Source: WHSV01 sp050694055 (GTDB lineage: Bacteria; Actinomycetota; CADDZG01; WHSQ01). Taken from it: DNA of 11,194 bases. The translations under genes and the position numbers were made by a program. The notes under the pieces are model-generated. The model did no database searches. It worked only from the letters and a program-made list of their open reading frames with translations, and had not been told where the DNA came from. The stretch covers positions 1-11,194 of the forward strand of contig JBOGWX010000036.1 of NCBI GenBank assembly GCA_050694055.1, in the 5' to 3' direction. Shown here piece after piece: positions 1-6,160 of the stretch (positions within the stretch are counted from its first letter, which is position 1; each line of letters begins with the position of its first letter).

Positions 1-97
1 CTCGTGGTAGGGCCGTCGCTCATCGGCTAAAAGGTACCCTAGGGATAACAGGCTGATCGTTCCCAAGAGTCCATATCGACGGAACGGTTTGGCACCT

Positions 98-418
98 CAA
101 TTTGGGGTGTGAGTAGTGGAAACGCTACTCAAAGCATCGGCTTATAACGGTGAAACCTTCCCTGTGCAGCCAGCAGGACCAGGAATGTGCAGAAGGCAAC
201 GCCGTGGGAAGTCCGCACAAACGGCAGACCAGTAGCAGCGGCCAGTGCGTGACCCCGTAACGACTTGTTGTGGTCTATCCGACCAAACAGGCGGTGATCC
301 AATGACCAAATTTGCGAACGAGGGTCAAATCTATGGACACTGCAACACGCCGACCCCTCGCCTTTGGTCAGGCAGGGAGAAGACATAGTCTGCGCCACTA
401 GAAATAGTGGATAACGTG
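98..418 (+). ncRNA. Group I self-splicing intron at 23S position 2500 (321 nt)
   Basis: The insert lies between U2500 (base 97) and C2501 (base 419). The last exon base is U and the last intron base is G, as group I splicing requires. P1: exon CACCT (93-97) pairs with the internal guide GGGTG (105-109), with a U.G pair at the splice site. P2: an 8-bp stem, 111-118 with 123-130, capped by GAAA. P-like segment: ACGGTGAAACC near 147-157. Q-like segment: CGCCGTGGGAAG near 200-211, where ACGG/CCGT can form P4. R-like CAGAC (225-229) pairs with S-like GTCTG (388-392) as P7. P9: CCACTA/TAGTGG (395-400, 405-410) with a GAAA loop. Between R and S are about 155 nt of extra stems. P10 is only 3 bp (419-421 with 102-104). 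No protein-coding ORF or LAGLIDADG motif is visible. The subgroup is uncertain; extra stems near P7 would suit group IA. Confidence 0.9.
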
Positions 419-451
419 CGATGTCGGCTCGTCGCATCCTGGGGCTGGAGC

Positions 452-503
<52 letters not shown>

Positions 504-511
504 TAGAACGT

Positions 512-866
512 CAACTTATGGCGTCCCTGTCGAGCAATTGACAGGTGCTCATCGGCTCATATCGGTGAACCCCCAACTGTCACAGGCTCTAACTAGGCTT
601 GTGGAGCAAGTGGGCAATACCGAGGGAAGGCCAGGAAAACGAACCGACTGGTTCGCATCCCTAAACCATTCGAAAACGAAGCGGATTTTCGCCGCAGATG
701 TCGAGCAACATCTGCGTGGCAAGGGCTTCTTGGCCCCCGTATCGACTTCTTCGTCTGACTCAACGAAGAGATGGATCCAGTAACAGACTCGAGATCCATA
801 ACACGCCGGCCCCTCGAAAGAGGGTGAAGGTATAGTCAGTGCCCTCAGTAATGAGGGAACAACACG
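512..866 (+). ncRNA. Group I self-splicing intron at 23S position 2593 (355 nt)
   Basis: The insert lies between U2593 (base 511) and C2594 (base 867), with U before the 5' site and G866 as terminal guanosine. P1: exon ACGT (508-511) pairs with GCGT (521-524), with U.G at the splice site. P10: the 3' exon CGTGAG (867-872) pairs with CTTATG (515-520) over 6 bp, directly next to the guide. P2: CCTGTC/GACAGG (526-531, 540-545). P-like ATCGGTGAACC is near 561-571 and Q-like TACCGAGGGAAG near 619-630. The S-like element GGTATAGTCAG (829-839) can pair with a GACT upstream, near 646 or 785. A GAAA-capped stem (811-815, 820-824) and a GTAA-capped P9 (842-847, 852-857) follow. A further 8-bp stem sits at 694-701/708-715. 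The site matches the known L2593 group I position of chloroplast 23S genes (the I-CreI intron), but here no endonuclease gene is present. Confidence 0.91.
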
Positions 867-1248
867 CGTGAGACAGTTCGGTCCCTATCCTCCGCGGGCG
901 TAAGAGATTTGAGGAGAGCTGTCCCTAGTACGAGAGGACCGGGACGGACGCACCTCTAGTGTGGCAGTTGTCTTGCCAAGGGCATGCTGCTTAGCTACGT
1001 GCGGATCGGATAAGCGCTGAAAGCATCTAAGTGCGAAGCCGGCTCCAAGATGAGATCTCTTGCCGCGTCAAGCGGACAAGGCCCCTTGCTAGACGACAAG
1101 GTTGATAGGCCGGAGGTGTACGCACAGCAATGTGTTCAGCCGACCGGTACTAATAGGCCGTAGACTTGGTTCTCGCTCGCGCTCGCTCTGGAGCGTTCGG
1201 GGTTCTGCCCTGACGACAGAGACAGACAGAATTGACAGCTGAATAGGT

Positions 1249-1366
1249 TTCCGGTGGCCATAGCGGAGGGGTCACACCTGGCTCCATTCCGAACCCAGAA
1301 GTTAAGCCCTCCAGCGCCGATGGTACTGCCCTGGAGACGGGGTGGGAGAGTAGGTCGTCGCCGGAA
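1249..1366 (+). rRNA. rrf: 5S ribosomal RNA
   Basis: Complete 5S rRNA of about 118 nt. The terminal helix is closed by TTCCGG (1249-1254) and CCGGAA (1361-1366). The internal segments TCACACCTGGCTCCATTCCG and CCGAACCCAGAAGTTAAG are the canonical loop B/helix III/loop C sequences of bacterial 5S, and GGGAGAGTAGG near the 3' end is also typical. It lies about 76 nt after the 23S end with no tRNA in the spacer, the normal 23S-5S order. Ends are accurate to one or two bases. Confidence 0.97.
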
Positions 1367-1376
1367 TTTTCTCTAC

Positions 1377-1409
1377 GGGGGTCGTCTATTTTCGGGCGAC
1401 CCCCTTTTT
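1377..1409 (+). terminator. Rho-independent terminator of the rRNA operon
   Basis: An 8-bp stem GGGGGTCG (1377-1384) / CGACCCCC (1397-1404) with a 12-nt loop, followed directly by TTTTT (1405-1409). It begins 10 nt after the 5S gene and is the clear end of the rRNA transcript. Confidence 0.93.
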
Positions 1410-1510
1410 CGCGCTCCGGAAATAGCTTTCAATGGGTTTCGATATCGCAGATAGTAGGGCCACTGTCCCCCGGATCCAGCCGCGGGACGATGCGAACCAG
1501 GGGGAAGAGC

Positions 1511-2413
1511 ATGCAGAAGTTGCGTCTGTTGGCCGTCGTTTCGTTCGTGCTGCTGCTCATCGCAGCATGTGGAACCGCCGGAGACGAGCCAGAAACCACG
1601 TCTGAGGACGACGGAGGCGATGCCGGGAGCGAGACCGCCGAAGCTACCGGGCTGCTGGCGGCCGTCCAGGACGCCGGGGTACTGAGAGTATCGACCGACC
1701 CCGCCTACCCGCCGCAGTCGTCGGTCACCAAGGGCGGGGAGTACGAGGGCTTCGACATCGACGTCGCCACCGAGATCGCCGAGCGCCTGGGCGTCGAGAT
1801 CGAGTGGGAGACTCCGTCGTGGGACGTCATCACCGCAGGCAACTGGGCGGGACGCTGGGACGCCAGCGTCGGCTCCATGACCGTGACGCCCGAGCGCGCC
1901 GAGGTGCTCGAGTTCACGCCCGCCTACTACTTCACGCCGGCAGCGGTCGCGGTGCACGAGGACAACAGCTCGATCACGGACACGGAGAACGCACTAGACG
2001 GTGCGACTGTGGGGGTCTGCGGAGGCTGCACCTACGAGGCATACCTGGAGAAGACCCTCGACATACCGGGCTACGAGATCGACTTCGTCATCGACAACGC
2101 CAGCGTGAAGGCGTACGACACGGACTCGTCGGCGATCGCGGATCTCGAGCTCGGAGACGGGACCCGTCTCGATGCGGTGATTTCGGCGCTTCCGACGCTC
2201 GAGGGCGCCATCGACAAGGGAAAGCCGATCAAGCTCGTGGGTGAGCCCATCTACTACGAGCCGCTCGCGGTCGCGATCGACAAGAACGCGCCGGAGGATC
2301 CTCTTCCGCTGGCAGAGGAGATCGGGCGAATCATCGAGGAGATGCACGAGGACGGGACCCTAAGCGAGCTGTCGATGAAGTGGTACGACACCGATCTCAC
2401 CAAGGAGACGTAG
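1511..2413 (+). CDS. ABC transporter substrate-binding lipoprotein, polar amino-acid family
   Basis: Binding protein (300 aa) that would capture a polar amino acid outside the membrane and deliver it to the permease encoded next. The start at 1511 is preferred over the in-frame ATG at 1490 because AGGGGGA (1499-1505) lies 5 nt before it and a lipoprotein signal follows at once: MQKLR, a hydrophobic core, then lipobox LIAAC with Cys20 as the lipid site. An acidic Glu/Asp/Gly linker (about residues 21-46) leads to an SBP_bac_3-type domain (about 48-296), recognisable from VLRVSTDPAYPP, GFDIDVATEIAERLG and MTVTPERAEVLEFT. Arg129 of TPERA is the usual ligand-carboxylate contact in this family. 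An unusual CGGC pair (residues 170-173) sits where relatives have a Gly/Ser-rich ligand loop before TYEAYL. The exact ligand cannot be read from sequence. Confidence 0.93.
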   Translation: MQKLRLLAVVSFVLLLIAACGTAGDEPETTSEDDGGDAGSETAEATGLLAAVQDAGVLRVSTDPAYPPQSSVTKGGEYEGFDIDVATEIAERLGVEIEWETPSWDVITAGNWAGRWDASVGSMTVTPERAEVLEFTPAYYFTPAAVAVHEDNSSITDTENALDGATVGVCGGCTYEAYLEKTLDIPGYEIDFVIDNASVKAYDTDSSAIADLELGDGTRLDAVISALPTLEGAIDKGKPIKLVGEPIYYEPLAVAIDKNAPEDPLPLAEEIGRIIEEMHEDGTLSELSMKWYDTDLTKET

Positions 2414-2450
2414 CCCAGATTCCGGAGACGGTCACAGCAGCGACGAGTTG

Positions 2451-3296
2451 ATGGCATCCATTCCCGCATCCGTTAGGCGCGCCCGCGACGCCTTCGAAGC
2501 ACGCAGCGCGCGCGTGCCCTATCGGGTGAAGCTGGCCCTCGTATGGGCGGTCATCTTCGTAGTGCTCGCCGCGTTGTTCCTGTCTTACGGTTTCGACACC
2601 GACTTCATGCTCGAGTGGGTCCCCTACATCATCGGGGGCACCGGCCTCACTCTGTTCGTAAGCATCTCTTCGATCGTCCTGGCGACGATTCTCGCGATCT
2701 TCGGAGCATTGGGCCGACTGTCGAGGAACCCGGTGTCCAACGGGATTGCGACTCTCTACGTGTCGCTGATTCGGGGCACCCCGCTGATCCTGCAGATCTA
2801 CTTCATCTATCTGGCGTTCCCGCAGTTCGCTCGTTTCGCACCCGCCTACGCGCAGGGACTGTTCCTCCTGAGCGCTATTCCCGCCGGCGTCCTCGCCCTC
2901 GGAGTCAACTACGGCGCCTACATGACCGAGATCTTTCGGGCCGGGATCCAGTCGGTCGGTCACGGCCAGATCGAAGCAGCTCACGCACTCGCCATGAGCC
3001 CGACTCAAACGACGCGTCGGATCATTCTGCCGCAAGCCCTGCGACTCGTGATTCCACCCACGGGAAACGAGTTCATCGCCATGCTGAAAGACTCGGCCCT
3101 GGTGAGTTTCATCGGCGTGACGGAATTGTTCTTTCGCGGGAGCAAGGTCGGGCAGCAGAACTTCCGTGCCATGGAGACGCTGATCGTGGTGGCGGGAGTG
3201 TACTGGTTGGTCACCAGCATCTTCTCGTTCTTCCAGGCTCGATTGGAGCGCAAGATGGCGCGAGGCCACGTGCGAGAGACAAGTCATGGCCACTGA
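2451..3296 (+). CDS. ABC transporter permease, polar amino-acid (HisM/GlnP) family
   Basis: Membrane channel subunit (281 aa) of the amino-acid importer. After a basic cytoplasmic N-terminus there is a membrane helix at about 28-46, then a BPD_transp_1-type domain from about 58 to 270 with further hydrophobic segments. The family signature is clear: SLIRGTPLILQIYF (105-118), NYGAYMTEIFRAGIQSV (153-169), and the EAA loop beginning EAAHALAMSP (175-184) and ending RRIILPQAL, which docks on the ATPase. The ATG at 2451 is chosen; a TTG directly before it (2448) is equally possible. Neither has a good Shine-Dalgarno, so translation may depend on coupling to the binding-protein gene 37 nt upstream. 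It is the only permease in the operon, so it probably acts as a homodimer. Its last 11 bases overlap the ATPase gene. Confidence 0.94.
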   Translation: MASIPASVRRARDAFEARSARVPYRVKLALVWAVIFVVLAALFLSYGFDTDFMLEWVPYIIGGTGLTLFVSISSIVLATILAIFGALGRLSRNPVSNGIATLYVSLIRGTPLILQIYFIYLAFPQFARFAPAYAQGLFLLSAIPAGVLALGVNYGAYMTEIFRAGIQSVGHGQIEAAHALAMSPTQTTRRIILPQALRLVIPPTGNEFIAMLKDSALVSFIGVTELFFRGSKVGQQNFRAMETLIVVAGVYWLVTSIFSFFQARLERKMARGHVRETSHGH

Positions 3297-4038
3297 GATC
3301 ATCAGGGTTGAGAAGCTCGACAAGCACTTCGGTGCGCTCCAGGTGTTGAAGGAGGTGTCCCTGAACGTAGGAGGCGGCGAGGTCGTGGTCCTGTTCGGAC
3401 GCTCCGGCTCGGGGAAGTCGACGTTGTTGCGCTGTATCAACTTCCTGGAGGAGCCGACCAGCGGAGTCATCCAGGTGGGAGACATTCGGATGGAGGTTGG
3501 ACCGGCGCTCCGTGCCCGGCGCGAAGCCATCCGGCAAATTCGCATGCGTTGCGGGATGGTGTTCCAAGAGCTCAACCTCTTCCCTCATCTATCCGTCCTC
3601 GAGAACGTCGTCGAGGCGCCCTGCACCGTAAAGGGCGAGTCCAAGTCGGTGGCGACCAAGCGGGCGAGGGAGTTGCTGGCGCGCGTAGGACTTGCCGAGA
3701 AGGCCGAGGAGTACCCGATCAGGCTGTCCGGAGGTCAGAAGCAACGAGTCGCCATCGCCCGTGCCCTGGCGATGGAGCCAGAGATAATGCTGTTCGACGA
3801 GCCGACTTCCGCTCTCGACCCCGAGTTGATCGGCGAGGTCCTTGCGGCCATGAGGGACCTTGCCGGAGACGGAATGACAATGCTGGTCGTGACCCACGAG
3901 ATGGGCTTCGCACGCGAGGTGGCCAACCGTATGGTCTTCATGCACGAGGGTCAGCTCGTCGAGGACGGCCCACCGGCGAAGATCATCGGCTCTCCCTCCG
4001 ACGAGAGAACCAAACGCTTCCTGGAGGCGGTGCTATGA
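3286..4038 (+). CDS. ABC transporter ATP-binding protein, polar amino-acid (GlnQ/HisP) family
   Basis: Cytoplasmic ATPase (250 aa) that powers the importer. All motifs are present in order: Walker A GRSGSGKST (38-46), Q-loop FQELNLFPH (Gln94), signature LSGGQKQR (147-154), Walker B IMLFDE (167-172) with D-loop SALDPE, and H-loop His204 in VVTHEMGFAREVA. The family usually has GPSGSGKST and FQQFNLFPH, so the Arg in Walker A and the Glu-Leu in the Q-loop are mild variants that should not stop function. The ATG overlaps the permease gene by 11 bases, which implies translational coupling. Length is standard for the family (about 240-260 aa). No convincing terminator is seen in the 53 nt before the convergent small gene at 4092. 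Confidence 0.96.
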   Translation: MATEIIRVEKLDKHFGALQVLKEVSLNVGGGEVVVLFGRSGSGKSTLLRCINFLEEPTSGVIQVGDIRMEVGPALRARREAIRQIRMRCGMVFQELNLFPHLSVLENVVEAPCTVKGESKSVATKRARELLARVGLAEKAEEYPIRLSGGQKQRVAIARALAMEPEIMLFDEPTSALDPELIGEVLAAMRDLAGDGMTMLVVTHEMGFAREVANRMVFMHEGQLVEDGPPAKIIGSPSDERTKRFLEAVL

Positions 4039-4091
4039 CCTTTCCGGAACTCGACTCCAGCGAACCTGAGTACCGCTGAAACGGGTTCCTT

Positions 4092-4265
4092 TTAGGCGTC
4101 CACTTCAACCGTGACGATCCGCGTCTTCTGCCCGAGGAAGTCCTCGGCGACCTCGGCATCGTGGCGTACGACCTTGAAGCCCTTGTCGCTCATCGACTTC
4201 CTGGTGAGCTCGACGGCCTGGTTCTCCGGTAGATCCATAGCGAATACGCGCCTGAACGTCCTCAT
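4092..4265 (-). CDS. Small protein of 57 residues, unknown function
   Basis: A short gene on the minus strand: ATG at 4265-4263, TAA at 4094-4092. The case rests on a perfect AGGAGG (4278-4273) 7 nt before the ATG, third-position GC bias like its neighbours, and a balanced soluble composition. The protein begins MRTFRRVFAMDLPENQAVEL and ends RIVTVEVDA. It is charged, has no signal peptide or membrane helix, and alternates helix-like (ENQAVELTRKSMSDKG) and strand-like (FKVVRH, RIVTVEV) stretches, suggesting a compact alpha/beta fold. I do not recognise the family. It converges on the ABC operon and diverges from the membrane-protein gene beginning near 4423, so it is probably its own transcription unit. 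Function is unknown. Confidence 0.75.
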   Translation of the reverse strand: MRTFRRVFAMDLPENQAVELTRKSMSDKGFKVVRHDAEVAEDFLGQKTRIVTVEVDA

Positions 4266-4422
4266 TTACCTACCTCCTGATTGGGATCGGCGCCACTTCG
4301 CCACTACCAGTGAACTTGGGGCGGGGCACCACCTCGAGAACTTACCCATCCGGGCCCCCGAAAACCCCTCGCGCCCCCTCCTACGATTCAAGCAGAGGCC
4401 GTTTTTGTCCGATATCCAGGAT

Positions 4423-5312
4423 ATGGAACAACCCCTGTTGAGGGACGGAACCTGGTGGCAACAGCATGGCGGTCAATGGTTCCACTGGAGCCCCGCCGGT
4501 TCCACTGGAGCCCCGCCGGCCAACAGTGGGAGCCCGGAAGCGCGCCGCCCCCACCTCCGCCTCCTCCGCCTCGGGCTGCGGCCCCCGCAAGCGTCACCGA
4601 GCCGCAGCCGGCCCGCGCCTACACGGGTTCGGGACGGCCAGTCGAGGACACGAGCGGGGGCGACACCTGGTCCTCGGTCACCATCGGGACCGCGCCGGTG
4701 TCCTCGTCACAATGGCCGGACTCAGCGCAGAGCGCGCCGGTGGCCAGCCACGGGACCATGATCAAGTTCGGCATCCTGGCGGTCGTGGCGCTGGCGGCGG
4801 CGGTTGCCTTCGGTGCCTACACCCACTTCTGGGGAGCCAAGGGCCCCAGCGCGGAGGACATCGATGCGGCGTTCGCCGCGCTCGACGGGTACCGTTACGA
4901 AGCGCCCCCCCAAGTGATTCAAGAGCAGATCGACGCCCTGCTGGCGGAAGACGCGCGGATCCGAGAGCACGTCGGAGAGTACGACTATCGACTCGTGAAT
5001 CAAGGGCGACGTTTGGTAGGCGTGGTCGGCATCATCGGTTACGAGCCGGGGCAGTTCGGCGAGGAGGACCTCGGACCGCTCGAGACCCAGGCGTTTCTCA
5101 TGGGATTCGAGCAGTCCAGCGGCGTGGATGTTCCCAACGCCTCCGTAAGGACGGTCTCCCGGAGCAAGACCACGATGTACGAGCTCTCGGTTGCCGGCAC
5201 CTCGACGGTGACCTTCTTCGACGATGAGGACGGCATGCTCTTCTCAATCGTCACCGACGATGCTCGAGCCGCCCGAGACATGTCCAAGCAGCTGGCCAAA
5301 GCCAACCTCTAA
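4423..5312 (+). CDS. Proline-rich single-pass membrane protein, 5' end frameshifted by a 20-nt duplication
   Basis: As it stands the gene is split. An N-terminal frame starts at ATG 4423 (or TTG 4405, which has AGAGG 6 nt upstream) and reads MEQPLLRDGTWWQQHGGQWF. The main frame is open to TAA 5312, with its first start codons at GTG 4455 and ATG 4476. Removing one copy of the tandem repeat joins them into a 289-aa protein reading FHWSPAGQQWEPGSAP and then a nine-proline run, like many actinobacterial Trp-rich/Pro-rich cytoplasmic tails. A single membrane helix follows (IKFGILAVVALAAAVAFGAY, coded about 4761-4820), then an extracytoplasmic domain of about 160 residues that I do not recognise. 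Translation from 4455, 4476 or even ATG 4758 would still make the membrane and outer part. The TPR gene begins 23 nt downstream, so the two are probably co-transcribed. Function unknown. Confidence 0.75.
4478..4517 (+). repeat. 20-nt perfect tandem duplication inside a coding region
   Basis: Two head-to-tail copies of GGTTCCACTGGAGCCCCGCC at 4478-4497 and 4498-4517; the next two bases (GG) start a third unit. Twenty is not a multiple of three, so the duplication shifts the reading frame of the membrane-protein gene. The reading frames on either side join perfectly if one copy is removed. Confidence 0.97.
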
Positions 5313-5335
5313 AGGCCCTTAAGCTGAGGGCACGA

Positions 5336-6136
5336 ATGAGCCCCCCACCGAAGCGATCCAGAGCCGAGCGCGCCCCTTCCGGGCGCCCACCACCTCGTAG
5401 CAGGCGGAGTGACGGCGATGGGAAAGCCCAGCGTGGTCGCAGGGCCTCGACGGATCCAAGGGGCTCGAGCCCCGACAAGCGTGCGAAGCGGGGCCGGCCG
5501 CTGGTGCACCTTCCCGACGACGTGGTCGGCGAGTTGAAGGGTACTGCTCGCCCCGGAAAGGGTCAGATTCTGGTGCAGGTCTTCGCCGAGGCCGCCACGG
5601 CATTCGAGGAAGATGACCTCGCCGAGGCGATTCGTCTGGGCGAGCAGGCCAAGCACATCGCGCTGAGAGCGGCGTCGGTGCGCGAGCTGCTCGGCCTCGC
5701 TTACTACCGGAGCGGCCGGTATAAGGAGGCGGCGCGCGAGCTGTCGGCCTTCCGTCGCATCGCCGGCTCGACCGAGCAGAATCCGGTGCTGGCGGACTGC
5801 TACCGGGCGATGGACAAGCCCGAACGTGCGCTCGAACTGTGTGACGAGATCGACCGTTCGATTCCGGAGCCGGTTCGCTACGAGGGCGCCATCGTCGCGG
5901 CCGGAGCACTTGCGGAGATGGACCGGATCGACGAGGCCATCGCGCGGATCGAGGATCTCGAGCTGAACCCCACGAGCGCGGGGGAGCATCACCTGCGTGC
6001 GTGGTACGTGCTCGGCGACCTGCTCGAGCGTCACGGTCGCTTCACGCAGGCGCTCGCCTATTTCGAGGCGGTCGCGGCCGCCGATGCCGAGTCCACGGAC
6101 GCGCCGCGGCGCGCCCGCAGACTCAAGCAGCGTTAG
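5336..6136 (+). CDS. Tetratricopeptide-repeat (TPR) protein with basic disordered N-terminus
   Basis: Probable protein-protein interaction scaffold (266 aa), cytoplasmic, with no signal peptide or membrane helix. Residues 1-55 are low-complexity Arg/Ser/Pro/Lys (MSPPPKRSRAERAPSGRPPP) and could bind nucleic acid or stay unstructured. From about residue 70 to 255 it is all-helical, with TPR-like pairs: AAATAFEEDDLAEAIRLGEQ, LLGLAYYRSGRYKEAARELS, LADCYRAMDKPERALELCDE and WYVLGDLLERHGRFTQALAYF. Their W/L-G-Y-A-P-type spacing (LGLAYY.SGRY.EAA) is the TPR signature. ATG 5336 has GAGGG (5326-5330) 5 nt upstream. It follows the membrane-protein gene by 23 nt and probably shares its transcript. It converges on rsgA with a 24-nt gap. 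Exact role unknown. Confidence 0.88.
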   Translation: MSPPPKRSRAERAPSGRPPPRSRRSDGDGKAQRGRRASTDPRGSSPDKRAKRGRPLVHLPDDVVGELKGTARPGKGQILVQVFAEAATAFEEDDLAEAIRLGEQAKHIALRAASVRELLGLAYYRSGRYKEAARELSAFRRIAGSTEQNPVLADCYRAMDKPERALELCDEIDRSIPEPVRYEGAIVAAGALAEMDRIDEAIARIEDLELNPTSAGEHHLRAWYVLGDLLERHGRFTQALAYFEAVAAADAESTDAPRRARRLKQR

Positions 6137-6160
6137 GTCGAAGCCCGGAAACCGGCGCCG

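Noticed and set aside
40..52. TAGGGATAACAGG, matching the first 13 bases of the I-SceI recognition site
   Set aside because: This is conserved 23S sequence around position 2449, from which the I-SceI site derives; there is no intron there in this window and the last five bases of the site differ.
129..437. A 102-codon minus-strand ORF across the first intron and exon 2
   Set aside because: It overlaps conserved rRNA and intron core, resembles no protein, and lies antisense to a functional RNA.
538..783. An 81-codon plus-strand ORF inside the second intron, possible homing endonuclease
   Set aside because: It has no LAGLIDADG, GIY-YIG or HNH motif, starts with TTG inside the P2 stem and covers conserved core elements; its length fits chance.
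1173..1248. Possible tRNA in the 23S-5S spacer
   Set aside because: The spacer is about 76 nt with no cloverleaf, GTTCGA-type T-loop or acceptor stem.
2397..3575. A 392-codon minus-strand ORF opposite the ABC permease and ATPase
   Set aside because: It is a shadow frame of high-GC genes; the plus-strand products have full family motifs and the minus product is Arg/Glu-rich nonsense.
4111..4761. A 216-codon plus-strand ORF over the small gene and the start of the membrane-protein gene
   Set aside because: It runs antisense to the well-supported small gene and out of frame with the proline-rich/membrane coding sequence; only its 4423-4497 part coincides with the real N-terminal frame.
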